From NCBI GenBank assembly GCA_029253085.1, contig JAQXAF010000061.1, positions 1 to 42,236 on the forward strand: DNA of 42,236 nucleotides. The letters run 5' to 3'. The DNA comes from Luminiphilus sp. GTDB taxonomy: Bacteria > Pseudomonadota > Gammaproteobacteria > Pseudomonadales > Halieaceae. Position numbers and translations under genes: made by a program. The notes below the pieces were generated by a model. That model did not search any database, had not been told where the DNA came from, and saw only the letters and a program-made list of their open reading frames with translations. Each line of letters begins with the position of its first letter. Within the stretch, counting starts at the first letter, position 1. Positions 14,973 through 24,381 of this stretch are shown here, in pieces.

Positions 14973-16625
14973 ATGGAACGCGAATCAATGGAGTTTGACG
15001 TTGTCGTTGTAGGCGCTGGGCCTGCCGGTTTGTCTGCCGCAATACGTATTATGCAGCTGGCTCAGGAACAGGAGCGCGAAACGACCGTCTGCGTCGTAGA
15101 AAAAGGATCGGAGGTTGGTGCGCACATTCTTTCAGGTGCGGTATTGGAGCCCAGGGCGCTCAATGAACTACTTCCCAACTGGGAAGAGTTAGGCGCCCCG
15201 CTTTCCACACCGGTGACAGAAGACACCTTTTATTTTTATACCAGCGGAAGCGGCGCCACCAAATTACCGAACTTTATGATTCCAAAGCCTACCCATAATG
15301 AAGGTAACTATATTGTCTCAATGGGGAACGTCTGCAGATGGCTAGCCGAGCAGGCCGAGGGACTGGGCGTAGAGGTATATCCGGGATTCGCCGCAGCTGA
15401 GGTGCTGTACGACGAATCCGGTGCCGTAAAGGGCATCGCTACTGGAGAGATGGGTGTCGGGCTAGACGGGACTCAAAAAGATGCTTATGTGCCCAGTATG
15501 GAACTTCACGCTCGCTATACGTTGTTTGCCGAGGGCTGCCGGGGACACTTGGGTAAGCAACTCATGCAGCAGTTTGAGCTCAACAAGGACGCCGATCCCC
15601 AACACTATGGCATTGGCATCAAGGAAATATGGGAGATAGACCCCAGTAAACACGAGCCGGGCAAGGTAGTCCATGGGCTGGGCTGGCCGCTCTCCGAGAG
15701 CAATTCATCCGGAGGCGCATTTTTGTATCATGCCGAGAACAATCAGGTTTTCTTGGGCCTCATTTGCGATTTGAACTACTCAAATCCCCACCTGAGTCCT
15801 TTTGAAGAATTTCAGCGCTGGAAGACTCACCCCACAACTCAATCGGTTTTGGAAGGCGGCAGCCGAATTGCTTACGGTGCACGAGCACTGGCCAAGGGAG
15901 GTCACAACTCGCTACCAAAAATGCACTTCCCGGGCGGTCTCTTAATTGGCTGTGACGCAGGAACCTTGAACAGCGTAAAAATCAAAGGCAACCACACCGC
16001 CATGAAGAGTGGGATGATTGCCGCAGAGACCCTTATGGAGGCCCTCTCCCACGGTGAGGATGCGCCTAAAGATCTCTCGACCTTCACAGAGCGCCTAAAG
16101 GGCTCGTGGCTAGGCGAGGAACTTTACACAACCCGTAACTTTGCAGGCTTCATGCATAAGTTTGGATACCTTGTCGGCGCTGGACTGGTATGGATTGACC
16201 AAAACATTTTTGGCGGCAAGCTGCCCTTTACACTTCGAGACAAGAAACCCGACTATGCCTGCCTGGAGGACGCGGACAAAGCCAAGAAGCTTGAGTACCC
16301 CAAGCCTGACAATGTCGTTACTTTTGACCGCTTATCCTCGGTGTTCTTATCGAACACCAACCATGAAGAAGACCAACCTTGTCATCTGACATTGCTGGAC
16401 CCTGATGTACCTCTGGCAAAAAACTTGCCGCGCTACGATGAGCCCGCGCAGCGCTACTGCCCTGCCGGGGTGTATGAGATTATTGAGGATCCTAGTGGGC
16501 AGCGTTTCCAGATCAACGCGCAGAACTGTGTTCATTGTAAAACCTGCGATATCAAAGACCCATCACAAAATATCACCTGGGTTACACCTGAAGGCTTTGG
16601 CGGCCCGAACTACCCCAATATGTGA
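14973..16625 (+). CDS. Electron transfer flavoprotein-ubiquinone oxidoreductase (ETF-QO)
   Basis: 550 residues, full length. The N-terminal dinucleotide motif VVVVGAGPAGLSAAIRI binds FAD; GAHILSGAVLEPRALNEL and the FAEGCRGHLGKQL segment are typical of ETF-QO. The ubiquinone-binding/membrane-surface middle part is present. The C-terminal 4Fe-4S ligands appear as CPAGVYEI and CVHCKTCDIKDPSQNI. It takes electrons from reduced EtfAB and reduces membrane ubiquinone, linking fatty acid and amino acid oxidation to respiration. The ATG at 14973 has GGGGG about nine bases upstream. Co-localisation with divergent etfBA and with several acyl-CoA genes fits a cell that burns fatty acids. Confidence 0.95.
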   Translation: MERESMEFDVVVVGAGPAGLSAAIRIMQLAQEQERETTVCVVEKGSEVGAHILSGAVLEPRALNELLPNWEELGAPLSTPVTEDTFYFYTSGSGATKLPNFMIPKPTHNEGNYIVSMGNVCRWLAEQAEGLGVEVYPGFAAAEVLYDESGAVKGIATGEMGVGLDGTQKDAYVPSMELHARYTLFAEGCRGHLGKQLMQQFELNKDADPQHYGIGIKEIWEIDPSKHEPGKVVHGLGWPLSESNSSGGAFLYHAENNQVFLGLICDLNYSNPHLSPFEEFQRWKTHPTTQSVLEGGSRIAYGARALAKGGHNSLPKMHFPGGLLIGCDAGTLNSVKIKGNHTAMKSGMIAAETLMEALSHGEDAPKDLSTFTERLKGSWLGEELYTTRNFAGFMHKFGYLVGAGLVWIDQNIFGGKLPFTLRDKKPDYACLEDADKAKKLEYPKPDNVVTFDRLSSVFLSNTNHEEDQPCHLTLLDPDVPLAKNLPRYDEPAQRYCPAGVYEIIEDPSGQRFQINAQNCVHCKTCDIKDPSQNITWVTPEGFGGPNYPNM

Positions 16626-16658
16626 AGGGTAGTTCGCTTCACGAGTACTCGGGTTTGC

Positions 16659-17279
16659 CTACTCTGTGGGCAGCAGGGACAGGCGTGTGCCATCACTGAA
16701 AATAGCACCTGAATCATCGGCCTGATTCACAAGGCGGTACCATGCCGCCCTTGTGAAGAGAGCTGTCAGACCGTTATCTAGGGTAATGTAAGCGGCGTCA
16801 GCGGCTCGGGGCTCTGGCGTCAGGGTATGTCGTCTGTCTAGCGGGATTTGACCGCCGGTGTTGAGGGTCAAAATCAGCACCTCAGGTAAGTGACCTGAAA
16901 GCGGCTCTGCATCAATAACCCTTAAAGGGTGGAGAGCAACATTGACGACCACCTTCTCTACCGGCGTGACCAGATAGTACTTACCGTCATCTTCTAAACG
17001 CAGGATGCTCGCAAAAAGTTGTACCAACTCGCTGCGACGTATCGGGGCACCATCGTGCCACCAACTGCCATCCTCGCGAATTTCCATGCCGATATCACCG
17101 CAGTGTTCTGGATGCCATCGCTCGACGGGCGGCGGTCGCCGTTCGGTCACCCAATCCGGCGAGGCTAAGGGACTTCGCGGTTCAGCTTTCACTACAGCAT
17201 CTGAAACGGCAGCGGCCAACTGGCCCAGCGCATCGCTCTTGGCCCGCGGTATTGATTCCCCCACCTTTTTATTGGTCAC
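16659..17279 (-). CDS. DUF1285 domain-containing protein
   Basis: 206 residues. The DUF1285 core is clear from about residue 48: PPPVERWHPEHCGDIGMEI, then DGSWWHDGAPIRRSELVQLF, then GKYYLVTPVEKVVVNV. The function of this family is not established. The first 45 residues are a low-complexity, probably flexible region without signal peptide. The start is a GTG at 17279. It lies 14 bases after the ppiD stop on the same strand, so it is likely the last gene of a ppiD transcript. It converges with the ETF-QO gene, with only 33 bases between them and no clear terminator. Confidence 0.8.
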   Translation of the reverse strand: MTNKKVGESIPRAKSDALGQLAAAVSDAVVKAEPRSPLASPDWVTERRPPPVERWHPEHCGDIGMEIREDGSWWHDGAPIRRSELVQLFASILRLEDDGKYYLVTPVEKVVVNVALHPLRVIDAEPLSGHLPEVLILTLNTGGQIPLDRRHTLTPEPRAADAAYITLDNGLTALFTRAAWYRLVNQADDSGAIFSDGTRLSLLPTE

Positions 17280-17293
17280 GGCAAAACCTGACT

Positions 17294-19168
17294 TCAGCGC
17301 GTGATAATTTCTGCATTGTCACGCAGTGCAGTTCGGTACTCGAGCATGGATAGCTGACCCTGAAGCTGAGTGAGCTGAGCGAGCATCACATCTTTTTCAC
17401 CAAGCGAGAGATTCTCTAGCTGACCGGCCTCCACGCCTGCCAACTCGACGATCGCCAAATCACCATTGACCAGCTGGGTACTCTCGAGTGAGGCATCACC
17501 GCCGTGTTGCATCGCAAATGCGACTGTGACGACTTCAGCAGGCAGCAGACTGCCAATTCTTCGCGCGCCCAACTCCACACGCCACTCATACCCCTCAACT
17601 GTGGCAATCTCTTCTAACCGTTCGCCTTCATTCCGGCGTGAACGCAGCGATTCCAATAGCGCTAGCTTGGCTGCCATCTCGGCGCTTTCCTCTAAATCGG
17701 CGCGTATCGTTTGTGCCACTTGGGAAAACGACAAAATTTCGGCAGCCCGCTTTTCTGCGACTCGAACCACAACGAATCGATTTCCCGAGAGTTCTACGAT
17801 GGCACTATTGTTTCCCTCCACATACACGTCATCAGAGAATAGTGCCTCTCGGACAGCGCGCTCTTCAAAAACACCCCCACCGTCGGTTAATGATACTGGC
17901 AACGATTGCTTGACCGAGAGCGACAGCGCATCTCCCGGCTGCTGGAGATCTGCAGCATTAAAACTCAACTCGCGTAATTCATCGACCGTGACCAATAGGG
18001 TTTGATCGGCTTCAGCTTCTTGCATGGATTTTGCTAGCTCATCCTTTAGCTGGTCGTAATTGGGAGTTTCTCCCGCCACGCGCTCCTGAATGCGAATAAA
18101 ATGCGTGCCGGCATCGGTCTTTACTCCAGCAGAGACTTCACCAACGGCAAGATTACTCACCGCACTCTCCATGGGCTCAGGGAATACCGTACCGTCGGTA
18201 AAGCCAAGCTCGCCCCCTAAGGCGGCTGACCCCACGTCGTCAGACAGCTCGGCAGCAAGATCAGCAAAATTTTCATCGGCGGCTATACGGCTCGCCACGT
18301 CATCGACTCGACGGGTATAAGCTTCAATTGACTCATCGTCACCTTGAATTAGAAGAATGTGTGCTATTAGGGTTTGCTCTGCTACGGTGTATTCATCCTG
18401 CACCGCCTCGAATTGATCCTGTAACGCCACAGGGTCAACCGGCGCCAGAAAATCCTCCCTGGATATCACAATGTAATCAGCGATTACAGTCGCTTCTGAA
18501 GTCCACACACTAGGGTCTCGATCGTAAACCTGCCTTACTGAATCCGCCGAAACTTCTGCCGATGATCGGAGCGCTTCGTCAGTCACAATCAGGTACCTAA
18601 CATCACGCTCTTCGGCTGTCGCCTCCGCGGCGGCGACAAGCTCTGCATTGGTGACAAAATCGGATGCCAAAACACCCTGCTGTAACTGGCTAAGAATAAT
18701 TTGCTGCGATTGCTCTCGCCGGAACCGTTCTGGGGTATACCCCGCGTTGGCTAGCACCACTTTGTATTGATCCGCGCTGAAGGCCCCATCAACCTTAAAG
18801 ACGTCTATAGAACTGACAAGCTCGCCAATAGCACGACTGGAGGCAACCATGGCATTGTCTGTCGCGGCCTGCAGCAAAAGGGTTCGCTCAATCATCTCTT
18901 CCAGAGCTCGTGGCCTAATACGATCATCATCTAGCATTTCCGGGTCTATGTTGTCGCCGAAAATTTGTATGAGCTGACGCTTCTGCCCCTCAATGGCGAC
19001 TTGTAGCTCTTGGGGGGTGATCTCAGTGCCGTTGACCTCGGCAACCGACGTCCCTGAGCTGCCAAATATGACCTGCTCGAGACCGAATCCAGCAAAGGAG
19101 AGGATGATAAGGAATATAAGAATCTTGAACCCGGTATTTTGAGTACCGGCGCGAATCGACTGCATCAT
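17294..19168 (-). CDS. ppiD: Periplasmic folding chaperone/peptidyl-prolyl isomerase PpiD (SurA_N family)
   Basis: 624 residues, the length of E. coli PpiD. The N-terminus has one membrane segment (about residues 14-34, FKILIFLIILSFAGFGL), so the body is periplasmic. Then come VAEVNGTEITPQELQ (SurA_N-like chaperone start), a long helical chaperone part, and a parvulin-type domain at about 265-365 recognisable by AHILLI, FADLAAELSDD, GGELGFTDGT and THFIRIQER. PpiD associates with the SecYEG translocon and helps newly exported proteins. In PpiD the isomerase active site is often weak. Its place downstream of hupB matches the conserved clp-lon-hupB-ppiD order, with a terminator between hupB and ppiD. 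Confidence 0.93.
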   Translation of the reverse strand: MMQSIRAGTQNTGFKILIFLIILSFAGFGLEQVIFGSSGTSVAEVNGTEITPQELQVAIEGQKRQLIQIFGDNIDPEMLDDDRIRPRALEEMIERTLLLQAATDNAMVASSRAIGELVSSIDVFKVDGAFSADQYKVVLANAGYTPERFRREQSQQIILSQLQQGVLASDFVTNAELVAAAEATAEERDVRYLIVTDEALRSSAEVSADSVRQVYDRDPSVWTSEATVIADYIVISREDFLAPVDPVALQDQFEAVQDEYTVAEQTLIAHILLIQGDDESIEAYTRRVDDVASRIAADENFADLAAELSDDVGSAALGGELGFTDGTVFPEPMESAVSNLAVGEVSAGVKTDAGTHFIRIQERVAGETPNYDQLKDELAKSMQEAEADQTLLVTVDELRELSFNAADLQQPGDALSLSVKQSLPVSLTDGGGVFEERAVREALFSDDVYVEGNNSAIVELSGNRFVVVRVAEKRAAEILSFSQVAQTIRADLEESAEMAAKLALLESLRSRRNEGERLEEIATVEGYEWRVELGARRIGSLLPAEVVTVAFAMQHGGDASLESTQLVNGDLAIVELAGVEAGQLENLSLGEKDVMLAQLTQLQGQLSMLEYRTALRDNAEIITR

Positions 19169-19327
19169 TGTAAAGGGCTTCCAATTATCTAGTTTGCACG
19201 CAAAATAAAAGAGTTAGGTGCATAGCGCGCGCGGTAGCCCCGACTGCCAAATAGCCAGGGAGCTCACCTATTAAGCGGACGAGCTGCAGACCTTGCTAAC
19301 TGCAGCTTGCCCGCGGGCCATTATACG

Positions 19328-19354
19328 AAAAAAGGCGCAATAAAGCGCCTTTTT
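19328..19354 (-). terminator. Rho-independent terminator after hupB
   Basis: GGCGC (19334-19338) pairs with GCGCC (19345-19349) over a six-base loop, extended by A and T runs on both sides. On the minus strand the stem is followed by TTTTTT, so it ends hupB transcripts. The run on the other side would also let it work rightward. Confidence 0.8.
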
Positions 19355-19418
19355 CATCGTGCGAGCACAGTGCTCCGTTACCTCATCCCGCCAAGGGAAG
19401 TCAGTACGGAATAGGCCT

Positions 19419-19694
19419 CTAGCTATTAACAGCGTCCTTGAGTGCCTTGCCGGCTTTAAAGCCAGGCGCGTTAGACGCCTTAATTTGGATGGTCTCGCCA
19501 CTACGTGGGTTACGCCCTTCTCGAGCAGCGCGATGCTTCACAGAAAATGTTCCAAAGCCCACCAGTGATACGGTGTCCTGCTTGGTCAGGGCGCCAGTAA
19601 TGGCATTGATCGCCGCGTCTAAAGCACGGCCCGCAGAGGCCTTTGACAGGTCGGCTTCTTCGGCAATAGCGTCTATTAATTCATTTTTATTCAC
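19419..19694 (-). CDS. hupB: DNA-binding protein HU, beta type
   Basis: 91 residues, the standard HU size. Seen: [20 protein letters not shown] (helical dimerisation part), [22 protein letters not shown] (the DNA-binding arm with the conserved RxGRNP), [20 protein letters not shown] at the C-terminus. HU is the abundant nucleoid protein that bends DNA. The start is a GTG at 19694 with GAGAGGAA upstream. A good promoter at 19759-19786 and the terminator after it mean it can be expressed as its own short transcript between lon and ppiD. Confidence 0.97.
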   Translation of the reverse strand: MNKNELIDAIAEEADLSKASAGRALDAAINAITGALTKQDTVSLVGFGTFSVKHRAAREGRNPRSGETIQIKASNAPGFKAGKALKDAVNS

Positions 19695-19758
19695 GTGAGT
19701 TCCTCTCGGCAGGTTTGATGCAGGGTTGGGCGTAAAGCCCGCTTTTCTTAAATTGAAG

Positions 19759-19786
19759 GTTATAACGATGGGATAGAAAGGGTCAA
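19759..19786 (-). promoter_or_regulatory. Sigma-70 promoter of hupB
   Basis: Minus strand TTGACC (19781-19786) and TATAAC (19759-19764) are 16 bases apart, each one base off consensus. Expected start near 19752, giving a leader of about 55-60 bases. An independent promoter for hupB after lon fits the high demand for HU. Confidence 0.65.
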
Positions 19787-19835
19787 TGAAAGTTATCCCT
19801 AATCAGCCGAAAAAAAGACCTAAAGCACAACAAAA

Positions 19836-22247
19836 TTAATGTGCCGGGGGTCTAGAGGGTTCAGCTTGGTCTGTATTGGCTGCTCCCATGACATCATCGG
19901 CTAGGTATTCCTCATCACTGATGGGATCTGGAACACGCTCCAAGGCGATCGCAAGCACTTCATCGATCCATTTGACCGGTTTTATATCCAAATTTTCGAG
20001 AATGTTGTCTGGCACTTCTTTCAAGTCCCGCTCATTCTCTTTGGGTATTACGACGATCTTAATGCCCCCTCGACGGGCTGCAAGTAACTTTTCCTTGAGA
20101 CCACCGATGGGGAGGACTTCGCCACGAAGGGTAATCTCTCCTGTCATAGCCACCTCAGACCGAACGGGAATCTGTGTAGCGACACTGACTAATGCAGTAC
20201 ACATGGCAATGCCAGCACTCGGGCCATCTTTCGGCGTGGCACCTTCAGGAACGTGAATGTGCGTGTCATTACGCTCGTGGTATACCGCGGCAACACCAAG
20301 GCTTTGTGAACGTGAACGAAAGACCGTGTTCGCTGCTTGGATTGACTCTTGCATCACATCCCCGAGAGAGCCCGTTTTAACATGACGCCCCTTACCCGCG
20401 ACAGCAGCGGCCTCAATGGTCAACAATTCACCTCCAACAGAAGTCCAAGCGAGGCCAGTTACCTGCCCGACCTTGCTCTCCTCCTCGGCAATGCCAAAAT
20501 TGTACTTCTGAACGCCTAGCAGGTCGGGCAACATAGCCGGCGTGACTTCAACTTCACCTTGTATTTCACCCGTCGCAAATTGCTTCACCATTTTACGGCA
20601 AATTTTTGCCACCTCACGTTCCAAGCCTCTCACACCCGCCTCTTTGGTGTAGTAACGGATAACGTCGAGAAGCGCCTCGGCCCCCAGCTTAATTTCCTCT
20701 TTCTTCAAGCCATTTTGCTTAATTTGCTTAGGCGCAAGATAGCGCTCGCAGATGTTCAGCTTTTCATCTTCGGTGTAACCCGGTATGCGGATAACTTCCA
20801 TTCGGTCCAAAAGAGGGCTCGGTATATTCATGGTATTAGAGGTGCAGACAAACATAACGTCTGACAAATCGTAATCCACTTCGAGATAATGATCGTTGAA
20901 GGCGTGATTTTGTTCTGGATCCAGAACTTCTAACATTGCCGAGGCGGGATCTCCTCGATGGTCGGTGCCCATTTTATCGATTTCATCCAACAGAAATAGC
21001 GGGTTTCTAACACCCGCTTTTGCCATTTTTTGTAACAACTTACCCGGCATTGATCCTATGTAGGTTCTTCGGTGCCCCCGGATTTCAGCTTCATCACGCA
21101 CCCCGCCAAGGGCCATCCGAACAAACTTTCTGTTGGTCGCTCTGGCCAAAGACTCCCCTAGCGAGGTTTTACCCACCCCCGGGGGGCCCACGAGGCAAAG
21201 GACTGGGCCTTTTATTTTGCGGACGCGCTTCTGCACCGCGAGGTACTCAAGAATACGGTCTTTCACCTCTTCGAGCCCATAATGGTCGGCGTCAAGTATT
21301 GATGCAGCGCGCTTCAGGTCGTGCTTAACCTTACTGCGCTTAGTCCAAGGTACGCTAACCATCCAATCGATGTACCCTCGCAGTACCGAGGCCTCCGCCG
21401 ACATGGGCGACATCATCTTTAACTTGTTAAGTTCTCCTAGCGCTTTATCTCGAGCTTCATCAGGCATTTTTGCATCGGATATGCGCCCCTCGAGATCATC
21501 GAGTTCGTTGGGGGCATCATCGAGTTCGCCTAACTCTTTCTGAATGGCTTTCATCTGCTCATTTAGATAATACTCTCGCTGGCTCTTCTCCATTTGCTTT
21601 TTGACCCGACCACGAATGCGTTTCTCTACCTGAAACAAGTCCATCTCGGCGTCCATCAATCCAAGCAAATGATTCACACGATCTTGCAAAGACGATATTT
21701 CTAAAATGCGCTGCTTTTCTTCGAGATCAACGCTCATGTGCGCTGCTATGGTGTCGGTTAGACGGCCTGGGTCGTCAATGCCAGAAAGTGAAGCAAGCAC
21801 TTCTGATGGAACTTTTTTGCTCAGACTGACATATTTTTCGAACTGCTCGACGACCGTACGAAGACATTCATCAATTTCATCATCAGGTAACTCGCTGTTT
21901 TCGATTTGCCGAACATGAGCGATGGTGTAGTCGCCCTCATCATTCATAGATTCGACCGCAGCCCGGTATTCACCCTCAACCAGCACCTTGATGGTGCCAT
22001 CAGGCAGTTTCAACAGCTGCAAAATGTTGGAGACGGTTCCGACCTGATAAAGATCGTCTACCGCAGGCATGTCGTCGGATGCATTCCGCTGGGCAACCAA
22101 CAGCACCTGCTTGTCATTTGTCATGGCCTGCTCGAGGGCCTCAATAGACTTCTCGCGCCCAACAAAGAGGGGTAGCACCATGTGGGGATATACCACCACA
22201 TCGCGCAGGGGAAGCAGAGGTAACTCAATAGCAACAGCGTCGTTCAT
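19836..22247 (-). CDS. lon: ATP-dependent protease La (Lon)
   Basis: 803 residues, full length. The N-terminal substrate-binding domain begins LPLLPLRDVVVYPHMVLPLF. The AAA+ module carries Walker A GPPGVGKTSLGESLA and Walker B FLLDEIDKMG. The C-terminal protease domain has the Ser nucleophile in PKDGPSAG and the partner Lys in GGLKEKLLAARRGG, so the Ser-Lys dyad is intact. Lon degrades misfolded and selected regulatory proteins in the cytoplasm. A sigma-32 type promoter directly upstream (22274-22302) suggests heat-shock induction independent of clpPX. It lies between clpX and hupB, as in Pseudomonas and E. coli. Confidence 0.97.
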   Translation of the reverse strand: MNDAVAIELPLLPLRDVVVYPHMVLPLFVGREKSIEALEQAMTNDKQVLLVAQRNASDDMPAVDDLYQVGTVSNILQLLKLPDGTIKVLVEGEYRAAVESMNDEGDYTIAHVRQIENSELPDDEIDECLRTVVEQFEKYVSLSKKVPSEVLASLSGIDDPGRLTDTIAAHMSVDLEEKQRILEISSLQDRVNHLLGLMDAEMDLFQVEKRIRGRVKKQMEKSQREYYLNEQMKAIQKELGELDDAPNELDDLEGRISDAKMPDEARDKALGELNKLKMMSPMSAEASVLRGYIDWMVSVPWTKRSKVKHDLKRAASILDADHYGLEEVKDRILEYLAVQKRVRKIKGPVLCLVGPPGVGKTSLGESLARATNRKFVRMALGGVRDEAEIRGHRRTYIGSMPGKLLQKMAKAGVRNPLFLLDEIDKMGTDHRGDPASAMLEVLDPEQNHAFNDHYLEVDYDLSDVMFVCTSNTMNIPSPLLDRMEVIRIPGYTEDEKLNICERYLAPKQIKQNGLKKEEIKLGAEALLDVIRYYTKEAGVRGLEREVAKICRKMVKQFATGEIQGEVEVTPAMLPDLLGVQKYNFGIAEEESKVGQVTGLAWTSVGGELLTIEAAAVAGKGRHVKTGSLGDVMQESIQAANTVFRSRSQSLGVAAVYHERNDTHIHVPEGATPKDGPSAGIAMCTALVSVATQIPVRSEVAMTGEITLRGEVLPIGGLKEKLLAARRGGIKIVVIPKENERDLKEVPDNILENLDIKPVKWIDEVLAIALERVPDPISDEEYLADDVMGAANTDQAEPSRPPAH

Positions 22248-22273
22248 GGAATACTCCAGTGTCTATACCACTT

Positions 22274-22302
22274 ACATGGGGATAGTACGGTGTATTCTCA
22301 AG
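22274..22302 (-). promoter_or_regulatory. Sigma-32 (RpoH) heat-shock promoter of lon
   Basis: On the minus strand CTTGAGA (22296-22302) and CCCCATGT (22274-22281) are 14 bases apart. The RpoH consensus is CTTGAAA, 11-16 bases, CCCCATnT, so only one base differs. It lies about 25 bases upstream of the lon start, between clpX and lon. Confidence 0.8.
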
Positions 22303-22354
22303 GGGTGGATGACTTTCGTTTGAAGGCGCTTAAGAAATTCGCGCCGAGGCGGTA

Positions 22355-23635
22355 TCAGTCTTCAGCTACCGCCCTGGCTGTTTCGTTGTTTTCATAGACC
22401 AACAACGGCTCAGACTCGCCTTTTATAACGCTCTCATCAACGACAATTTTAGCGACGTTCTGCTGCGAGGGTACGTTATACATCGATTCCAAAAGGACAT
22501 TCTCTAGAATAGACCGCAAACCCCTCGCACCGGTTTTACGCTCCATAGCCCGCTCGGCAACCGCACGAAGCCCATCCTCTCTGAAATCAATTTCGACACC
22601 TTCCATGTCAAACATCTTGGCGTACTGCTTGGTCAACGCGTTGCGAGGCTCAGTCAAAATTCGCACCAAGGCTTCAACATCTAACTCTTCAAGAGTCGCA
22701 ATGACCGGCAAACGACCCACAAACTCTGGTATCAGACCATACTGAACCAGATCTTCCGGCTCTAGATCAGAAATCATTTCACCGAAACGGCGCGTTTCAT
22801 CCTTGCTCTTTACTTCAGCCGTAAATCCGATCCCGCCTTTTTCAGAGCGATTGCGAATAATTTTGTCAAGTCCGGCAAAGGCGCCCCCACAAATGAACAA
22901 AATGTTACTCGTGTCGACCTGCAGGAACTCCTGCTGCGGATGCTTTCGTCCACCCTGAGGTGGCACTGAGGCCACGGTGCCTTCAATCAGCTTCAGCAAG
23001 GCTTGTTGCACGCCTTCACCCGATACATCTCGGGTAATCGAGGGATTGTCTGATTTCCGCGAAATTTTATCGATCTCGTCGATGTAGACAATACCCATCT
23101 GCGCCCGCTCTACATCGTAGTCGCATTTCTGAAGCAGCTTTTGAATGATGTTCTCGACATCTTCCCCCACATAACCGGCTTCGGTCAGTGTCGTTGCGTC
23201 GGCAACCGTAAAGGGTACGTCGAGTAGCCGCGCCAGAGTTTCTGCGAGTAGCGTCTTACCAGAGCCGGTAGGACCTACTAATAAAATATTCGACTTACTA
23301 AGCTCAACGTCATCGCCCGACCGCGTGTCCGGGGTGTAGCGCAGGCGCTTATAGTGATTGTACACGGCCACGGCAAGCACACGCTTAGCCCTTTCCTGTC
23401 CGATCACATACTGGTCGAGGATTGCATTAATTTCGTAGGGAATAGGCAATTTGTCTGAGCTTGACTCGCTCGTGGCCTCTTGAACCTCCTCGCGAATGAT
23501 GTCGTTGCAAAGATCAACGCACTCATCGCAAATGAAGACCGAAGGTCCCGCGATTAACTTCCTAACCTCATTCTGGCTCTTGCCGCAGAATGAGCAGTAA
23601 AGCAGCTTATCGCTGTCAGCACTGTCTTTTGCCAT
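22355..23635 (-). CDS. clpX: ATP-dependent Clp protease ATP-binding subunit ClpX
   Basis: 426 residues. The N-terminal zinc-binding domain has CSFCGKSQ and CDECVDLC, the four zinc cysteines. The AAA+ domain carries Walker [16 protein letters not shown] and Walker [11 protein letters not shown]. The RKHPQQEF region is part of the pore/substrate machinery, and [12 protein letters not shown] is sensor 2. The loop IGF that docks on ClpP is seen in [10 protein letters not shown]. ClpX unfolds tagged or regulatory proteins and feeds them into ClpP. It follows clpP by 84 bases, which include an inverted repeat that may affect clpX expression. A GAGG ribosome site lies before the ATG. Confidence 0.97.
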   Translation of the reverse strand: MAKDSADSDKLLYCSFCGKSQNEVRKLIAGPSVFICDECVDLCNDIIREEVQEATSESSSDKLPIPYEINAILDQYVIGQERAKRVLAVAVYNHYKRLRYTPDTRSGDDVELSKSNILLVGPTGSGKTLLAETLARLLDVPFTVADATTLTEAGYVGEDVENIIQKLLQKCDYDVERAQMGIVYIDEIDKISRKSDNPSITRDVSGEGVQQALLKLIEGTVASVPPQGGRKHPQQEFLQVDTSNILFICGGAFAGLDKIIRNRSEKGGIGFTAEVKSKDETRRFGEMISDLEPEDLVQYGLIPEFVGRLPVIATLEELDVEALVRILTEPRNALTKQYAKMFDMEGVEIDFREDGLRAVAERAMERKTGARGLRSILENVLLESMYNVPSQQNVAKIVVDESVIKGESEPLLVYENNETARAVAED

Positions 23636-23672
23636 TACTTACTTCCTCAATCGGAGACTGAACTATCTCCTT

Positions 23673-23707
23673 TTGCAAACGATGATGGGTTTGGAGCTCG
23701 TTTGCAA
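23673..23707 (-). repeat. Perfect 10-bp inverted repeat between clpP and clpX
   Basis: TTGCAAACGA (23673-23682) and TCGTTTGCAA (23698-23707) are exact complements around a 15-base loop. No T run follows on the minus strand, so it is not a standard terminator. It could be an RNA hairpin that stabilises the clpP message or marks a processing site, or a DNA operator. Confidence 0.6.
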
Positions 23708-23719
23708 TACCCAATTACC

Positions 23720-24358
23720 TTATGAACCTTCCGCAACAACCTCGCGGTTATTCACGACATGATCCACCAAACCATAGGCTTGGCTCTGTTCCGCATCCAT
23801 AAACCGGTCACGTTCAGTATCGCGCTCGATGACTTCGAGTGACTGCCCCGTGTGTTCCGCCATCAGGCGGTTGAGGCGCTCGCGAATGATCAAAATTTCT
23901 TTTGCCTGTATATCGATATCGGTTGCCTGACCCTGCGCACCACCTGAAGGCTGGTGAATCATTGTACGGGCGTTGGGCAAAATGTAACGCTTCCCCGCAG
24001 CGCCGCCACTCAAAAGAAAAGCGCCCATGGAGGCCGCTTGGCCCAGGCACATAGTGCTAACGTCTGGCTTTACAAATTGCATGGTGTCGTAAATCGACAA
24101 CCCGGCGGTTACGGAACCCCCTGGACTATTGATGTACAGGTGGATGTCCTTGTCGGGATTCTCCGATTCTAGAAACAGCAGCTGTGCGACGATAAGATTT
24201 GCCATGTTGTCTTCAACAGGACCTACCGCAAAAATGACACGCTCTTTTAACAGCCGCGAATAAATATCAAACGAGCGTTCGCCACGGGACGTTTGCTCTA
24301 TGACCATAGGTATCAGGCCAAGGTTGCTCATATCCTGCGGGGGTCTGTCATGAATCAT
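23720..24358 (-). CDS. clpP: ATP-dependent Clp protease proteolytic subunit ClpP
   Basis: 212 residues. The catalytic triad is visible: Ser110 in GQAASMGA, His135 in MIHQPSGG, Asp184 in ERDRFMD. The N-terminal axial-loop region [20 protein letters not shown] and [16 protein letters not shown] are also typical. ClpP forms the double seven-membered ring that works with ClpX. The gene starts 23 bases after the trigger factor stop, so tig and clpP are probably co-transcribed. It is of normal length, with a short N-terminal segment that may be processed. Confidence 0.97.
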   Translation of the reverse strand: MIHDRPPQDMSNLGLIPMVIEQTSRGERSFDIYSRLLKERVIFAVGPVEDNMANLIVAQLLFLESENPDKDIHLYINSPGGSVTAGLSIYDTMQFVKPDVSTMCLGQAASMGAFLLSGGAAGKRYILPNARTMIHQPSGGAQGQATDIDIQAKEILIIRERLNRLMAEHTGQSLEVIERDTERDRFMDAEQSQAYGLVDHVVNNREVVAEGS

Positions 24359-24381
24359 ATTTTACTCCGATGTATACGATG

